From contig CAZYXV010000038.1 of assembly GCA_964651475.1 (NCBI GenBank), positions 1-36,334 on the forward strand: DNA of 36,334 nucleotides. Reading direction: 5' to 3'. The position numbers and the translations under genes were made by a program. Positions 8,857-15,436 of this stretch are shown in pieces (within the stretch, counting starts at the first letter, position 1; each line of letters begins with the position of its first letter). This stretch comes from JBGSMF01 sp964651475 (lineage in GTDB: Bacteria; Chloroflexota; Anaerolineae; Fen-1058). The notes below the pieces were generated by a model. It made no database searches. It saw only the letters and a program-made list of their open reading frames with translations, and was not told the origin of the DNA.

Positions 8857-9326
8857 GTTGGGCTATCCTTTGAAACAGTTCGCCAACTGGATAAAAGCGC
8901 CGCTCCAATGTCCACCCGTGACGCGATGCCTACCAGGCGCCCGTCGGAAGCGACCACTGGCACGTCCAACAACTCGTGCCGGCGCAGCAAGGCAGAGGCG
9001 CGCAGCAAACCGCAATTCTTGTCCACAAAGATGGGCGGCTGCATCACTTCCTGCACTGAGCGTGCCAGCATCTCGGGCGAAGGCTGCCGCATTTCGACTG
9101 CCCCAAAATCCTGGACAAAGTCGAAATCCTCCAATAACCGCACAAAATCGGGCATGACCAGCGCCAGCAGGTCGCGCAATTGCAGCAAGCCCACCAGCCG
9201 CCCGGTGCCATCCACCACCGGCAATGTGCCAATGCGACGCACGGCGAAGAGCGCCGCCGCCTGACCAATGCTGGCCGAGACCGAGATAGATACCACGTCT
9301 TGTTTCATACAATCACTGATTTTCAT
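8853..9326 (-). CDS. Two-CBS-domain protein, first gene of ion-transport operon
   Basis: The product has 157 residues. It consists of two CBS domains (about 4-60 and 92-148) separated by a helical linker of about 30 residues. CBS pairs bind adenine nucleotides and sense energy or ionic state. The first begins ISDCMKQDVVSIS and contains RIGTLPVVDGTGRLVGLL; the second contains ELLDVPVVASDGRLVGIAS. The ATG at 9326 has GGAGG six bases upstream; an upstream TTG in frame overlaps this ribosome site and is unlikely. No catalytic domain is present, so it probably regulates the downstream permease, whose start overlaps its stop by 4 bp. Confidence 0.88.
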   Translation of the reverse strand: MKISDCMKQDVVSISVSASIGQAAALFAVRRIGTLPVVDGTGRLVGLLQLRDLLALVMPDFVRLLEDFDFVQDFGAVEMRQPSPEMLARSVQEVMQPPIFVDKNCGLLRASALLRRHELLDVPVVASDGRLVGIASRVDIGAALLSSWRTVSKDSPT

Positions 9327-9388
9327 CTGCTTCCTCCACAAATAAACACTATGCCACGCCAGCTATTCTCCCAGGATATGATAAAAGT

Positions 9389-9405
9389 ATTGAGATCGCC
9401 TCAAT
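9389..9405. promoter_or_regulatory. Inverted repeat, candidate operator of the ion-transport operon
   Basis: ATTGAG-atcgc-CTCAAT is a perfect 6-5-6 palindrome 63 bp upstream of the CBS gene start, in the region where its promoter should be. On the minus strand a weak TTGAGG lies within it, with an A/T-rich TTTATCATAT about 16 bp downstream. This could be a repressor site overlapping a -35 element. No regulator is identified. The rest of 9327-9650 shows no gene; a 12-bp palindrome AACCTAAAGGTT lies near 9420. Confidence 0.35.
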
Positions 9406-9650
9406 TTTAGCTCAAGAGAACCTAAAGGTTTCCTAAAGAAAACGGATCGAGGCTGGCGTGAGATGGTCTGATTGTTCTCGTTAACGTGGTAAGCTGCAAA
9501 TCTTGACTCCAATCCATTTCCAGGTATACTTTCGTTACAACTTCGTCTGCAAACCTGAGAGCACTTTGGCCTGCGGCCTCCTCGCAATTCACAGGACGGC
9601 GGCAGCCGTGACGGTCATCGGGTTTGAAGACATACTCTTAAATGGGATGG

Positions 9651-9672
9651 TATTATAACCTAACAGGCTGAG
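9651..9672 (+). repeat. Left copy of 22-nt inverted repeat bounding an accessory patch
   Basis: This 22-nt sequence ends in the core CTAACAGGCTGAG (9660-9672). The exact reverse complement of the core occurs at 11686-11698, and the full 22 nt match there with three mismatches. Between the two copies lie a broken gene, an orphan ArsR regulator and transposase remnants, so these may be the ends of an old insertion. I see no clear target-site duplication. Confidence 0.6.
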
Positions 9673-9686
9673 TAAGACTAGGTAAG

Positions 9687-9890
9687 ATGGGAGCTTGTCT
9701 CAAACTCTATTTTGCTACACTCGTCGCTTTCTTTGCGATTGATATGATTTGGCTCGGCCTTGTGGCACGCACATTTTATCGGCAGTATCTCGGTTTTCTT
9801 ATGGCCCCTAGCCCCAACTGGCCTGCTGCACTAGTTTCTTACTTGTTGCTCGTTGTTGGCATCTTGGTGTTCGTTGTTGCGCCTGGATGA
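9687..9890 (+). pseudogene. Truncated DUF2177 membrane protein gene
   Basis: The 67 residues match the first half of DUF2177 proteins, which are usually about 130 residues with four helices. The start is typical of the family: two helices, with FAIDMIWLGLVARTFYRQYLG (Phe16 to Gly36) as the landmark, then MAPSPNW and a second helix ending VVAPG. The conserved C-terminal half is missing. The reading frame stops where homology changes to a transposase-like HTH scrap (9903-9974). The gene is probably non-functional. DUF2177 has no known function. It begins 14 bp inside the left 22-nt inverted repeat. Confidence 0.72.
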
Positions 9891-9902
9891 AGTGGCAAAG
9901 TT

Positions 9903-9974
9903 ATGGCGATCAGTTTCATCTATGAGCGATTGGGGCAATCCAGGAGTTGGTTCTACAAATGGTCGGGTTATTAA
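9903..9974 (+). pseudogene. Transposase N-terminal helix-turn-helix remnant
   Basis: The 23 codons end in a stop at 9972-9974 and encode a segment centred on ERLGQSRSWFYKWSGY. That is the recognition helix typical of IS481/IS3-type transposase and integrase N-termini (LGxSRSWFYKW). Nothing else of the element survives. It lies directly after the truncated DUF2177 frame and 3 bp before the ArsR gene start, so it is debris of an insertion that may have broken DUF2177. Confidence 0.6.
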
Positions 9975-9977
9975 AAT

Positions 9978-10295
9978 ATGACTAGTCGTGCCCGCACACT
10001 CAAACTCAACGCGCTGGACGAGCATACTGCTGCGCATGTGGCCGAACTATTTAGTGCTTTTAGCGACACCAGCCGCGTGCGCATTGTCTCGGTGCTCGTC
10101 AAGGGCGAACAGAACGTTGGCGCACTGGCCGAGGCAGTGGGATTGAGCCAGCCGGCTGTGTCGCACCACCTGCGCGCGCTGCGGCAGTTGCGGCTGGTTC
10201 ATACGCGCAAAGAAGGACGGCAAGTCTTTTATTGCCTGGATGATCACGTAGCCAGCCTGTTCCGGCAGGGGTTGGATCACGTGCGGCACGGCTAG
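9978..10295 (+). CDS. ArsR/SmtB-family metalloregulator, probable zinc sensor
   Basis: The product has 105 residues, the usual length. A winged helix-turn-helix includes SDTSRVRIVSVL (29-40) and the recognition helix SQPAVSHHLRALRQ (57-70), followed by the wing HTRKEGRQVFYCL. The last helix reads DDHVASLFRQGLDHVRH (88-104). The spacing Asp-x-His-x10-His-x2-His (D88, H90, H101, H104) reproduces the alpha-5 site of SmtB/CzrA-type Zn(II) sensors. The alpha-3 Cys motif of arsenic/cadmium sensors is absent. ArsR proteins repress metal-efflux genes and leave DNA when metal binds. No efflux gene is adjacent; the neighbours are transposon debris. The ribosome site is weak, perhaps because the upstream DNA was replaced. 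Confidence 0.9.
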   Translation: MTSRARTLKLNALDEHTAAHVAELFSAFSDTSRVRIVSVLVKGEQNVGALAEAVGLSQPAVSHHLRALRQLRLVHTRKEGRQVFYCLDDHVASLFRQGLDHVRHG

Positions 10296-10296
10296 T

Positions 10297-10315
10297 ATTG
10301 TAGCGACTCTACAAT
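10297..10315. promoter_or_regulatory. Perfect 7-5-7 inverted repeat after the ArsR gene
   Basis: ATTGTAG-cgact-CTACAAT begins two bases after the stop of the metalloregulator gene. No T-run follows, so it is a poor intrinsic terminator. A/T-rich palindromes of this size are typical ArsR operators, and it lies in the leader of the membrane-protein gene at 10438. It could be the site through which the regulator controls that gene, or a simple hairpin. Confidence 0.35.
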
Positions 10316-10437
10316 GGGAACGAACTATTCGCCGCGCCTGGCGCCCTTATCGGTCGAGCTTGGGCAACTGGTTTGTTGCGTCAGATACCTGCCGGGATTC
10401 ACGTCAGTGAGCATTTTTAATAAGCAGCGGCAAACGT

Positions 10438-10914
10438 ATGAAGCAGAATAACTGCTATCTGCTTGCCAGTTGGTTTGCTCGATTCGCCGTCGGACTCGTG
10501 TTTGCGATGAATGTCGCTTGCGCGTTGTCCTTTGTTCTTCAGCCTCAAAACTATTCTGTGGCTTTTGAGCTAAGCGGCCTTTCTGGAAAAATAGTGGTTC
10601 GAGCTTTCGGCATCTTGTTCCTGATGTGGAATGCCACATATCCGCCGGTCCTGGTTCAACCCAACACCCAACGAACTCTTTTTGCCGTTATCTTGGCTCA
10701 GCAAGCCATTGGCGTCGTAGGAGAAACGTGGATGTGGCTCGAATTGCCAGCGGGTCACCCCGCGCTCCAGGCGACTGGGCTAAGATTTATAGTATTCGAC
10801 GGGTTGGGCTTGTTGGTTATGGGAGCTGCGTATGTGCTTATGAGGATCGTCGGCGCGTCGCCCCCAGACAGATTATTGAACCCACTCGGTCGAAGCGACG
10901 ATTACGGCCTGTAA
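10438..10914 (+). CDS. Four-helix membrane protein of unknown function
   Basis: The product has 158 residues with four likely transmembrane helices (about 8-32, 50-68, 80-98 and 112-138). A conserved-looking GILFLMWNATYPP follows the second helix. I do not recognise a named family. The ribosome site is weak. The gene lies between the ArsR regulator and a decayed transposase inside the 22-nt inverted-repeat boundaries. It is therefore either cargo of that patch or an older gene trapped there. Regulation by the ArsR protein is possible but only positional. Confidence 0.65.
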   Translation: MKQNNCYLLASWFARFAVGLVFAMNVACALSFVLQPQNYSVAFELSGLSGKIVVRAFGILFLMWNATYPPVLVQPNTQRTLFAVILAQQAIGVVGETWMWLELPAGHPALQATGLRFIVFDGLGLLVMGAAYVLMRIVGASPPDRLLNPLGRSDDYGL

Positions 10915-10971
10915 TCAGCGATGGAGAAAACGCAGGTTCTTTGGGAGTTCCCGTGGTCGGAGCGCCAGAGT

Positions 10972-11018
10972 CCCCAACTTGTTGGGGCAAAATGGCGCTT
11001 TACCCGAACAAGTTCGGG
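10972..11018. repeat. Two adjacent 7-2-7 palindromes
   Basis: CCCCAACTTGTTGGGG (10972-10987) and CCCGAACAAGTTCGGG (11003-11018) are both perfect 7-2-7 palindromes 15 bp apart. They share the pattern CCC-N-AAC-WW-GTT-N-GGG. They lie upstream of the transposase remnant in DNA that is formally open but does not look coding. They could be tandem protein-binding sites or a palindromic repeat element. Confidence 0.6.
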
Positions 11019-11133
11019 AATCCAGAAAGCTTTCCACGCCAAGTCTCAAAGAGCCCAAATGCGGGCAAAACAGAGTTACTCGTCAAGACACAAAAGGCTG
11101 GGTTTCCACAATGCTGGGAACGAGGCACATGAA

Positions 11134-11550
11134 ATGGCTGGTCAGCTTGAGATCAAGTTCTACTTGAGCAATGCGCCGGAAGACACCCCGTTGGTTGAAT
11201 TGGTGCGTGTCAGTGGGATGCGCTGGCCGATCGAGACGATCTTTGAAGAAAGCAAAGGCAAAGTCGGTTTTGACCATTATGAAACTCGGAGTTGGTTGGG
11301 CTGGCATCATCACATGTGTCTATCGTTCCTCGCACACCATTTCTTGGTGCAATTGCGCGTGAAATTCCAAGCTCCCGGATTGACAATTTATCAAGTGCGC
11401 CTGCTACTCTTGAGTGTGTTGTCCAAACCAGACTTTGACGAGACGGCTGCACTGGAACTGGTGCGGTATTATCAGAGGCGCAACCATGAAGCCTACGCCT
11501 CACATCGTAAAACCAAGTTGAGACAGCTTGAGGCTAACCTTGCGCTGTAA
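11134..11550 (+). pseudogene. C-terminal remnant of a DDE transposase (IS701/IS4-like)
   Basis: About 138 codons resemble the end of IS701-like DDE transposases. KFYLSNAPEDTPL is followed by MRWPIETIFEESKGKVGFDHYETRSW, where the Glu of WPIE is the last catalytic residue. Then comes a WLGWHHHM-type segment and the helical tail. The catalytic Asp residues and the N-terminus (normally about 250 or more residues) are absent. The open frame continues upstream to an ATG at 10921, but the translation there is unrelated and spans the twin palindromes. The stop lies in AACCTTGCGCTGTAAT (11536-11551), which also forms the ends of the small element at 29965-30054, so this is probably the element's terminal repeat. 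Confidence 0.8.
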
Positions 11551-11685
11551 TACTAGTCACGGATGCGCGCGGGCCGGCTATCTCGACAATGTTACATTTG
11601 TCGTAGCTACTCAGCCTCGCTCGCCGCGCCGTCCCTGGCGCGGCCTATGCGCGGCCAGTAACGCCCGCCGAGGCTTTGTCGTGAG

Positions 11686-11707
11686 CTCAGCCTGTTAGTG
11701 TACAATA
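11686..11707 (-). repeat. Right copy of 22-nt inverted repeat
   Basis: This is the reverse complement of the sequence at 9651-9672 with three mismatches in 22; the 13-nt core CTCAGCCTGTTAG (11686-11698) is exact. The distance between outer ends is 2057 bp. The stretch 11551-11685 has no gene. It contains a small hairpin CGACA...TGTCG near 11585-11603 and a GC-rich block (11620-11646) resembling the middle of the element at 29965-30054. Confidence 0.6.
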
Positions 11708-11750
11708 AGGTAAAAAGTCCGAACGGATGGCGGGTTGAGCAGTTATCATT

Positions 11751-11853
11751 TGTCATTGCGAGCCGCTCCGCCTGCGGCGGGCGGCGCGGCAATCTATTGC
11801 CTGGAGTGGAGATTGCTTCGTCGGCCCGCTTTGCGGGCCTCCTCGCAACGACA
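11751..11853. repeat. Dispersed palindromic repeat with TGTCATTGCGAG ends
   Basis: The 103-bp block starts TGTCATTGCGAG (11751-11762) and ends CTCGCAACGACA (11842-11853), its reverse complement with one mismatch. Internal palindromes include CCGCCTGCGGCGG and CCCGCTTTGCGGG, and the middle carries GAGATTGCTTCGTCG. From memory, elements with TTGCGAG ends and a GATTGCTTCG centre recur in intergenic DNA of many bacteria. It lies downstream of the methyltransferase gene at 11877 and could fold into a transcript-ending structure. Confidence 0.75.
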
Positions 11854-11876
11854 GTGAACGCAATAACATTGTCGAG

Positions 11877-12710
11877 CTATTTGACGGCGATTAGTACCCC
11901 GGCCGGCTTGCTCACGCGGAACTCGCCCCGCACGGCAATTTCTTGATTGATCACCTGGCGCAGCGCGGCGAGGAACTCGTCCCAGGCGTGTCCAGGGGGC
12001 AGGTCGTCGCGCAGATTGTCGCGCATCGAGCTTACATAGTCCAGCGCCGGCTCGGGCGATGGAAATACCAGCGCGGCCTGATGTTGGCGCACGCTGACCT
12101 GGGCGAAATACGACGCGAGCTGCGCCGGGCCGCTGCTCAACGAAAACCGCTGATGGAGCTTGCCCCAGCGCGTGGCGCGCGCCGCTCCGAGCAATTCCAG
12201 CACCCGGTTGATGGCCATGCGTAATTCGCCCATATAGTCTTGGGCCATCGTCGTCGCCAGCAACACACCGCCTGGCCGTAGAATGCGCCGCGCCTGGGCC
12301 AGCGCGCGTGGAATATCCGGCACAAAGAACAGCACGTAACTGGCCACAATGGCGTCGCACGAGGCGTCTGGCAGCGGCAAGGCTTCGGCGTCGGCGTTGA
12401 GCAGACGCGCGCCGCCGGGCGCGCCGCGTGCGGCCAGATCACGCACCATGCCGAGCGCCAGGTCCGCGCCGATGACGCGCCCGCGCGGCAGGCGCTCGCG
12501 CAGCGGCGCGAGGTATTGCCCCGTGCCCGTGCCAATATCGAGCGCTGTTTCGTCGCCGCGCCAGGCGTGCTGCCCAAGCACCCACGCCGGCAGGTCAAGC
12601 GCCGGAACAGAATAGCGGCGGTGCGTTTCGATGCGCACCGAAAGCGGCGCGGCGGTGGCAAAAGATTCGTTGACGAGTTGTGCCTTGTCTGGCAGGGACG
12701 TCTGCATCAT
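11877..12710 (-). CDS. Class I SAM-dependent methyltransferase
   Basis: The product has 277 residues. Motif I ALDIGTGTGQY is at 56-66, the strand-2 acidic segment is VIGADLALGMVRD (79-91), motif II/III is LLNADAEALPLPD (103-115) and motif IV is CDAIVASYVLFFVPD (119-133). RRILRPGGVLL (141-151) is the usual post-strand-5 segment. The substrate is unknown; the family includes small-molecule and quinone methyltransferases. AAGGA lies six bases before the first of two tandem ATGs, favouring 12710. Upstream on the minus strand, TTGCTT and TAGGAT with 17 bp between them are a possible promoter, followed by an 8-G run (12752-12759) in the leader. Confidence 0.87.
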   Translation of the reverse strand: MMQTSLPDKAQLVNESFATAAPLSVRIETHRRYSVPALDLPAWVLGQHAWRGDETALDIGTGTGQYLAPLRERLPRGRVIGADLALGMVRDLAARGAPGGARLLNADAEALPLPDASCDAIVASYVLFFVPDIPRALAQARRILRPGGVLLATTMAQDYMGELRMAINRVLELLGAARATRWGKLHQRFSLSSGPAQLASYFAQVSVRQHQAALVFPSPEPALDYVSSMRDNLRDDLPPGHAWDEFLAALRQVINQEIAVRGEFRVSKPAGVLIAVK

Positions 12711-12848
12711 TCTTTGTCCTTGTGGCCTGGTGGTGAAATTTGCTTCTTTCTACCCCCCCCATATCCTAATACACTCTGCCCAAACAAGCAAATCCTGGTT
12801 GACTGACACAACTCTGGTCCTCTGCCCAATATAGTTGTGGGGGAAACG

Positions 12849-12900
12849 GGACGCGGATTTTTCTTGTGTTATCTGCGACAATCTGCGTGCATCTGCGTCC
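12849..12900. repeat. Imperfect inverted repeat with 10-bp periodic ATCTGCG units
   Basis: GGACGCGGAT (12849-12858) pairs with ATCTGCGTCC (12891-12900) with one mismatch. The right half is three direct 10-bp units beginning ATCTGCG at 12871, 12881 and 12891. A related block in the opposite arrangement lies at 32269-32332, so this is a dispersed repeat. The remainder of 12711-13031 contains no gene. Confidence 0.6.
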
Positions 12901-12990
12901 AAAAAAGATTTGTCAGTCAATCAGCCGGCAAATCTGATTTGTCCAACTTGTCCAATATGTGATAAACTATTACAAGATCGTATGGACAAA

Positions 12991-13018
12991 CTCTCCAATC
13001 TGGAGAGAAAATATTTTT
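12991..13018 (+). promoter_or_regulatory. Terminator-like hairpin in the leader of the small gene at 13032
   Basis: CTCTCCA-atc-TGGAGAG (12991-13007) is a perfect 7-3-7 stem followed by AAAATATTTTT, then the ribosome site of the next gene. It has the form of an intrinsic terminator placed in a 5' leader, so it could attenuate the message or protect its end. A weak possible promoter upstream is TTGTCC (12939) and TAAACT (12963). TTTGTCCA and TGGACAAA form a further inverted pair around it. Confidence 0.4.
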
Positions 13019-13031
13019 AAGGAGGAAAATA

Positions 13032-13292
13032 ATGGCTACCGGATATCAAGATATTTCTCACATTGCAGGGCTGGTCTTTATCAAGCGCGGCTTTGTAGAC
13101 AAGGCGGCGCAAGACACAGCCGCCATTCGCGCCGAGTGCCCCTATGGCGACCTGACCGACGAGCAACTGGCCACGTTCGAGGCGTGCATCAAGAACGCGG
13201 ATTTGCGCAAGATCATTGACCAGTGGTGGACGACGTATGACAGCGCCCGCGCCGCAGGTGCAATCCCCAAATCTCAACCCTGGGGCCCCTAA
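13032..13292 (+). CDS. Small soluble protein of unknown function
   Basis: The product has 86 residues and a strong AAGGAGG eight bases before the ATG. It has no signal peptide or membrane segment and looks helical. The first part is GYQDISHIAGLVFIKRGFVDKAAQDTAA in composition, then ECPYGDLTDEQLATFEACIK with two cysteines, then a Trp pair near residue 65, ending IPKSQPWGP. I do not recognise a family. It precedes the GAF-SpoIIE phosphatase gene by 189 bp, and its leader carries a hairpin, which suggests separate regulation. Confidence 0.7.
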   Translation: MATGYQDISHIAGLVFIKRGFVDKAAQDTAAIRAECPYGDLTDEQLATFEACIKNADLRKIIDQWWTTYDSARAAGAIPKSQPWGP

Positions 13293-13368
13293 CCCCAACA
13301 CGGGTCTGGCAAGTTCACTCGAACGCAGCGCGCGATAGGCGAGTGACCAGATATCTCAAAGGCTTTGG

Positions 13369-13425
13369 GCAAGAGCGTCCTTTATAAGCAATCGTCGCGC
13401 CTGGCGGCCAGGAGGGCGCTCTTGC
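13369..13425. repeat. Nested inverted repeat between the small gene and the phosphatase gene
   Basis: The outer arms GCAAGAGCG (13369-13377) and CGCTCTTGC (13417-13425) are exact complements. The inner arms CCTGG (13400-13404) and CCAGG (13408-13412) form a second hairpin. It lies about 57 bp before the phosphatase start. It could be a terminator for the small gene without a T-run, a leader structure or a repeat. Confidence 0.5.
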
Positions 13426-13481
13426 AAGCGATTTTCGGAATGATTATTTTTTCTGGAAACACCTACCAGGATGATTAAGGC

Positions 13482-15422
13482 ATGTCTGTAGAACAGAACA
13501 ACAAAGCAATCGCGCCGCTACCCATCCGAGTCACCACTGCGCGGTGGGTATTGCGAGGCTACGTCGCCCTTGCCGCCTTGGGATTGATATCTCACCTCTA
13601 TGTCACCCGGTCTGGCGATGTCCCCATCAATTGGGTCAATGTGATATTCATGGGGGGTGTTGTGGCGGCAGGCCTGGTTTCCCTGTACTGGTTAAAACAC
13701 TCTATATCCATGGCGATGCATTTCAATAGTTGGGTAGATATGGTGTGCGTATGGGGAATGATCATGTATGCCCTCAGCGTCAACTCGCAAGAGAAATTCG
13801 ATATAATATTCATGTTCCATGCCAACATCTTGGCGTTGGGCCTGATCTTGGGATTTGGAGCTGCCCTGCGATATACAATGGTCTTGGCTCTGTTTTTACT
13901 ACCCATCAGCATCTTGTATCCCCATAGGCTAGTAGATGTAATTACATATGTCATCCTGGCTTTTGCGTTATCACTCCCGGCAAGACTTGTAGGAACGTTG
14001 ATTCAAGAGAGCACCACGGAACTCACCAAGATCAATCTTCACCTGAGCCAGGAGGTGGTGGAACGCAAGCGGGCGGAAGAGGAAGTGAGGCGGCACCGTG
14101 ATCACCTGGAAGAAATGGTGGCCGCGCGCACCGCCGAGCTGGCCGCCTCGTACAAGCGCGAGCAAGAGAAGCGCCAGCTTTCAGATACGCTGCGCGAGGT
14201 GGCCAAGATCGTCAGCGGCACGCTAGAAATGGAAACGGTGTTGAACCTGATTCTGGGGCAGTTGGAAAACGTCGTCACGTATCACCACGCGCGGGTGGCG
14301 CTGCTGACGAACAATGAATTGACCGTTGTGGCCCGCCGAGACGAGACCGGCAGCGCGATTCGGTGGGACAAGTTTTCGATAGAAGAGTACCCGCTCAACG
14401 AGGCGGTGTTGAACGGTGGACAACCCGTCCTCTTGCCCGACGTGGCGCAGGACGAGCGATGGCGGCCGGTGGGCGACTGGGCTCAAATTCGCTCGTTTAT
14501 CAATGCGCCCTTGATGGTAAAAGAACAGCCCATCGGAATTCTATCGGTGGGGCGCCGCGACGAAACGCCCTACACCGAGGACGACGCGCAGACGGTGTTT
14601 GCGTTTGCCAACCAGGTGGCGGTGGCGCTGGAACGGGCGCGGCTGCACGAGTACGAGTTGGGGCAGGTGGAGCGAGAGCTGGACATTGCGCGGCAGCTTC
14701 AGGCCAGCTTGCTGCCGCCCGAAGCGCCCCACGTGTCAGGGTTGGATATTGCGGGCTGGTCCAGCCCGGCGCGGCACGTGGGCGGCGACTTTTACAGCTA
14801 TTTTGCCTTTGACCAGAGACGCCTGGGGATCGCGGTGGGGGACGTTTCGGGCAAAGGCATGCAGTCTGCGCTGATGATGGCGTTGTCGCTCGGGCTGCTG
14901 AGCACCGAGGTGCACCGTGAACTCGCGCCGGCCGCGCTGTTGGCGGCGTTGAATCGGGAGCTTTACCCACACACGCAGCGCAGCAATTTGAACACGGCGT
15001 TGATCTATCTGACCTTGAAGCCGGCTGGCCCGGCGTGGGAAGCGCAGATGGGCAACGCGGGCCTGATATCGCCGTTGGTGCGGAGGCACGACGGCGCGAC
15101 CGAGTGGTTGAGCGCGCGCGGCCTGCCGTTGGGGGCGATGGAAGACGTTCGCTATCGCGAGATGACACAACTACTGCGCCCCGGCGACGTGTTGGTGTTG
15201 AGCAGCGACGGCGTGGCCGAAGCCGTCAACGAGGCGGGCGAGATGTATGGCTTTGACCGCTTGACGGAATGTGTGAGCCGCCTGCCCTATCCTGCCAGCG
15301 CGAAAAGCACGCTGGAGCATATTCTCAACAGCGTGCACAGCTTTGTGGGCGCGGCGGAAGCCTACGACGATTTGACACTGGTGGTGGTGGCGCTGGGAGA
15401 AGCGGCCCTGCCGCCCTCGTAA
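13482..15422 (+). CDS. Membrane-anchored GAF-domain PP2C phosphatase (SpoIIE/RsbU type)
   Basis: The product has 646 residues. The N-terminal sensor (about 20-172) has five or six transmembrane helices. A coiled coil (about 176-235), a GAF domain (about 240-395) and a SpoIIE-type serine phosphatase domain (about 405-640) follow. Metal-binding and catalytic motifs are VGGDFY (433-438), GDVSGKG (453-459), SSDG (574-577) and YDDLT (628-632). Such enzymes dephosphorylate anti-sigma-factor antagonists in partner-switching pathways that control general stress responses. No anti-sigma or antagonist gene is adjacent, so the target is elsewhere. The ribosome site is modest (AAGG close to the ATG). Confidence 0.93.
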   Translation: MSVEQNNKAIAPLPIRVTTARWVLRGYVALAALGLISHLYVTRSGDVPINWVNVIFMGGVVAAGLVSLYWLKHSISMAMHFNSWVDMVCVWGMIMYALSVNSQEKFDIIFMFHANILALGLILGFGAALRYTMVLALFLLPISILYPHRLVDVITYVILAFALSLPARLVGTLIQESTTELTKINLHLSQEVVERKRAEEEVRRHRDHLEEMVAARTAELAASYKREQEKRQLSDTLREVAKIVSGTLEMETVLNLILGQLENVVTYHHARVALLTNNELTVVARRDETGSAIRWDKFSIEEYPLNEAVLNGGQPVLLPDVAQDERWRPVGDWAQIRSFINAPLMVKEQPIGILSVGRRDETPYTEDDAQTVFAFANQVAVALERARLHEYELGQVERELDIARQLQASLLPPEAPHVSGLDIAGWSSPARHVGGDFYSYFAFDQRRLGIAVGDVSGKGMQSALMMALSLGLLSTEVHRELAPAALLAALNRELYPHTQRSNLNTALIYLTLKPAGPAWEAQMGNAGLISPLVRRHDGATEWLSARGLPLGAMEDVRYREMTQLLRPGDVLVLSSDGVAEAVNEAGEMYGFDRLTECVSRLPYPASAKSTLEHILNSVHSFVGAAEAYDDLTLVVVALGEAALPPS

Positions 15423-15436
15423 AGAACGCGCGCCTT

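Noticed and set aside
9363..9587. 74-codon minus-strand frame upstream of the CBS gene
   Set aside because: No ribosome site and no recognisable content; it overlaps the presumed promoter and palindrome of the ion operon.
10297..10315. Intrinsic terminator after the ArsR gene
   Set aside because: The stem is A/T-rich and not followed by a T-run; an operator or simple palindrome is as likely.
10921..11133. Upstream part of the frame leading into the transposase remnant
   Set aside because: The translation shows no transposase similarity and covers the twin palindromes, so I did not count it as coding.
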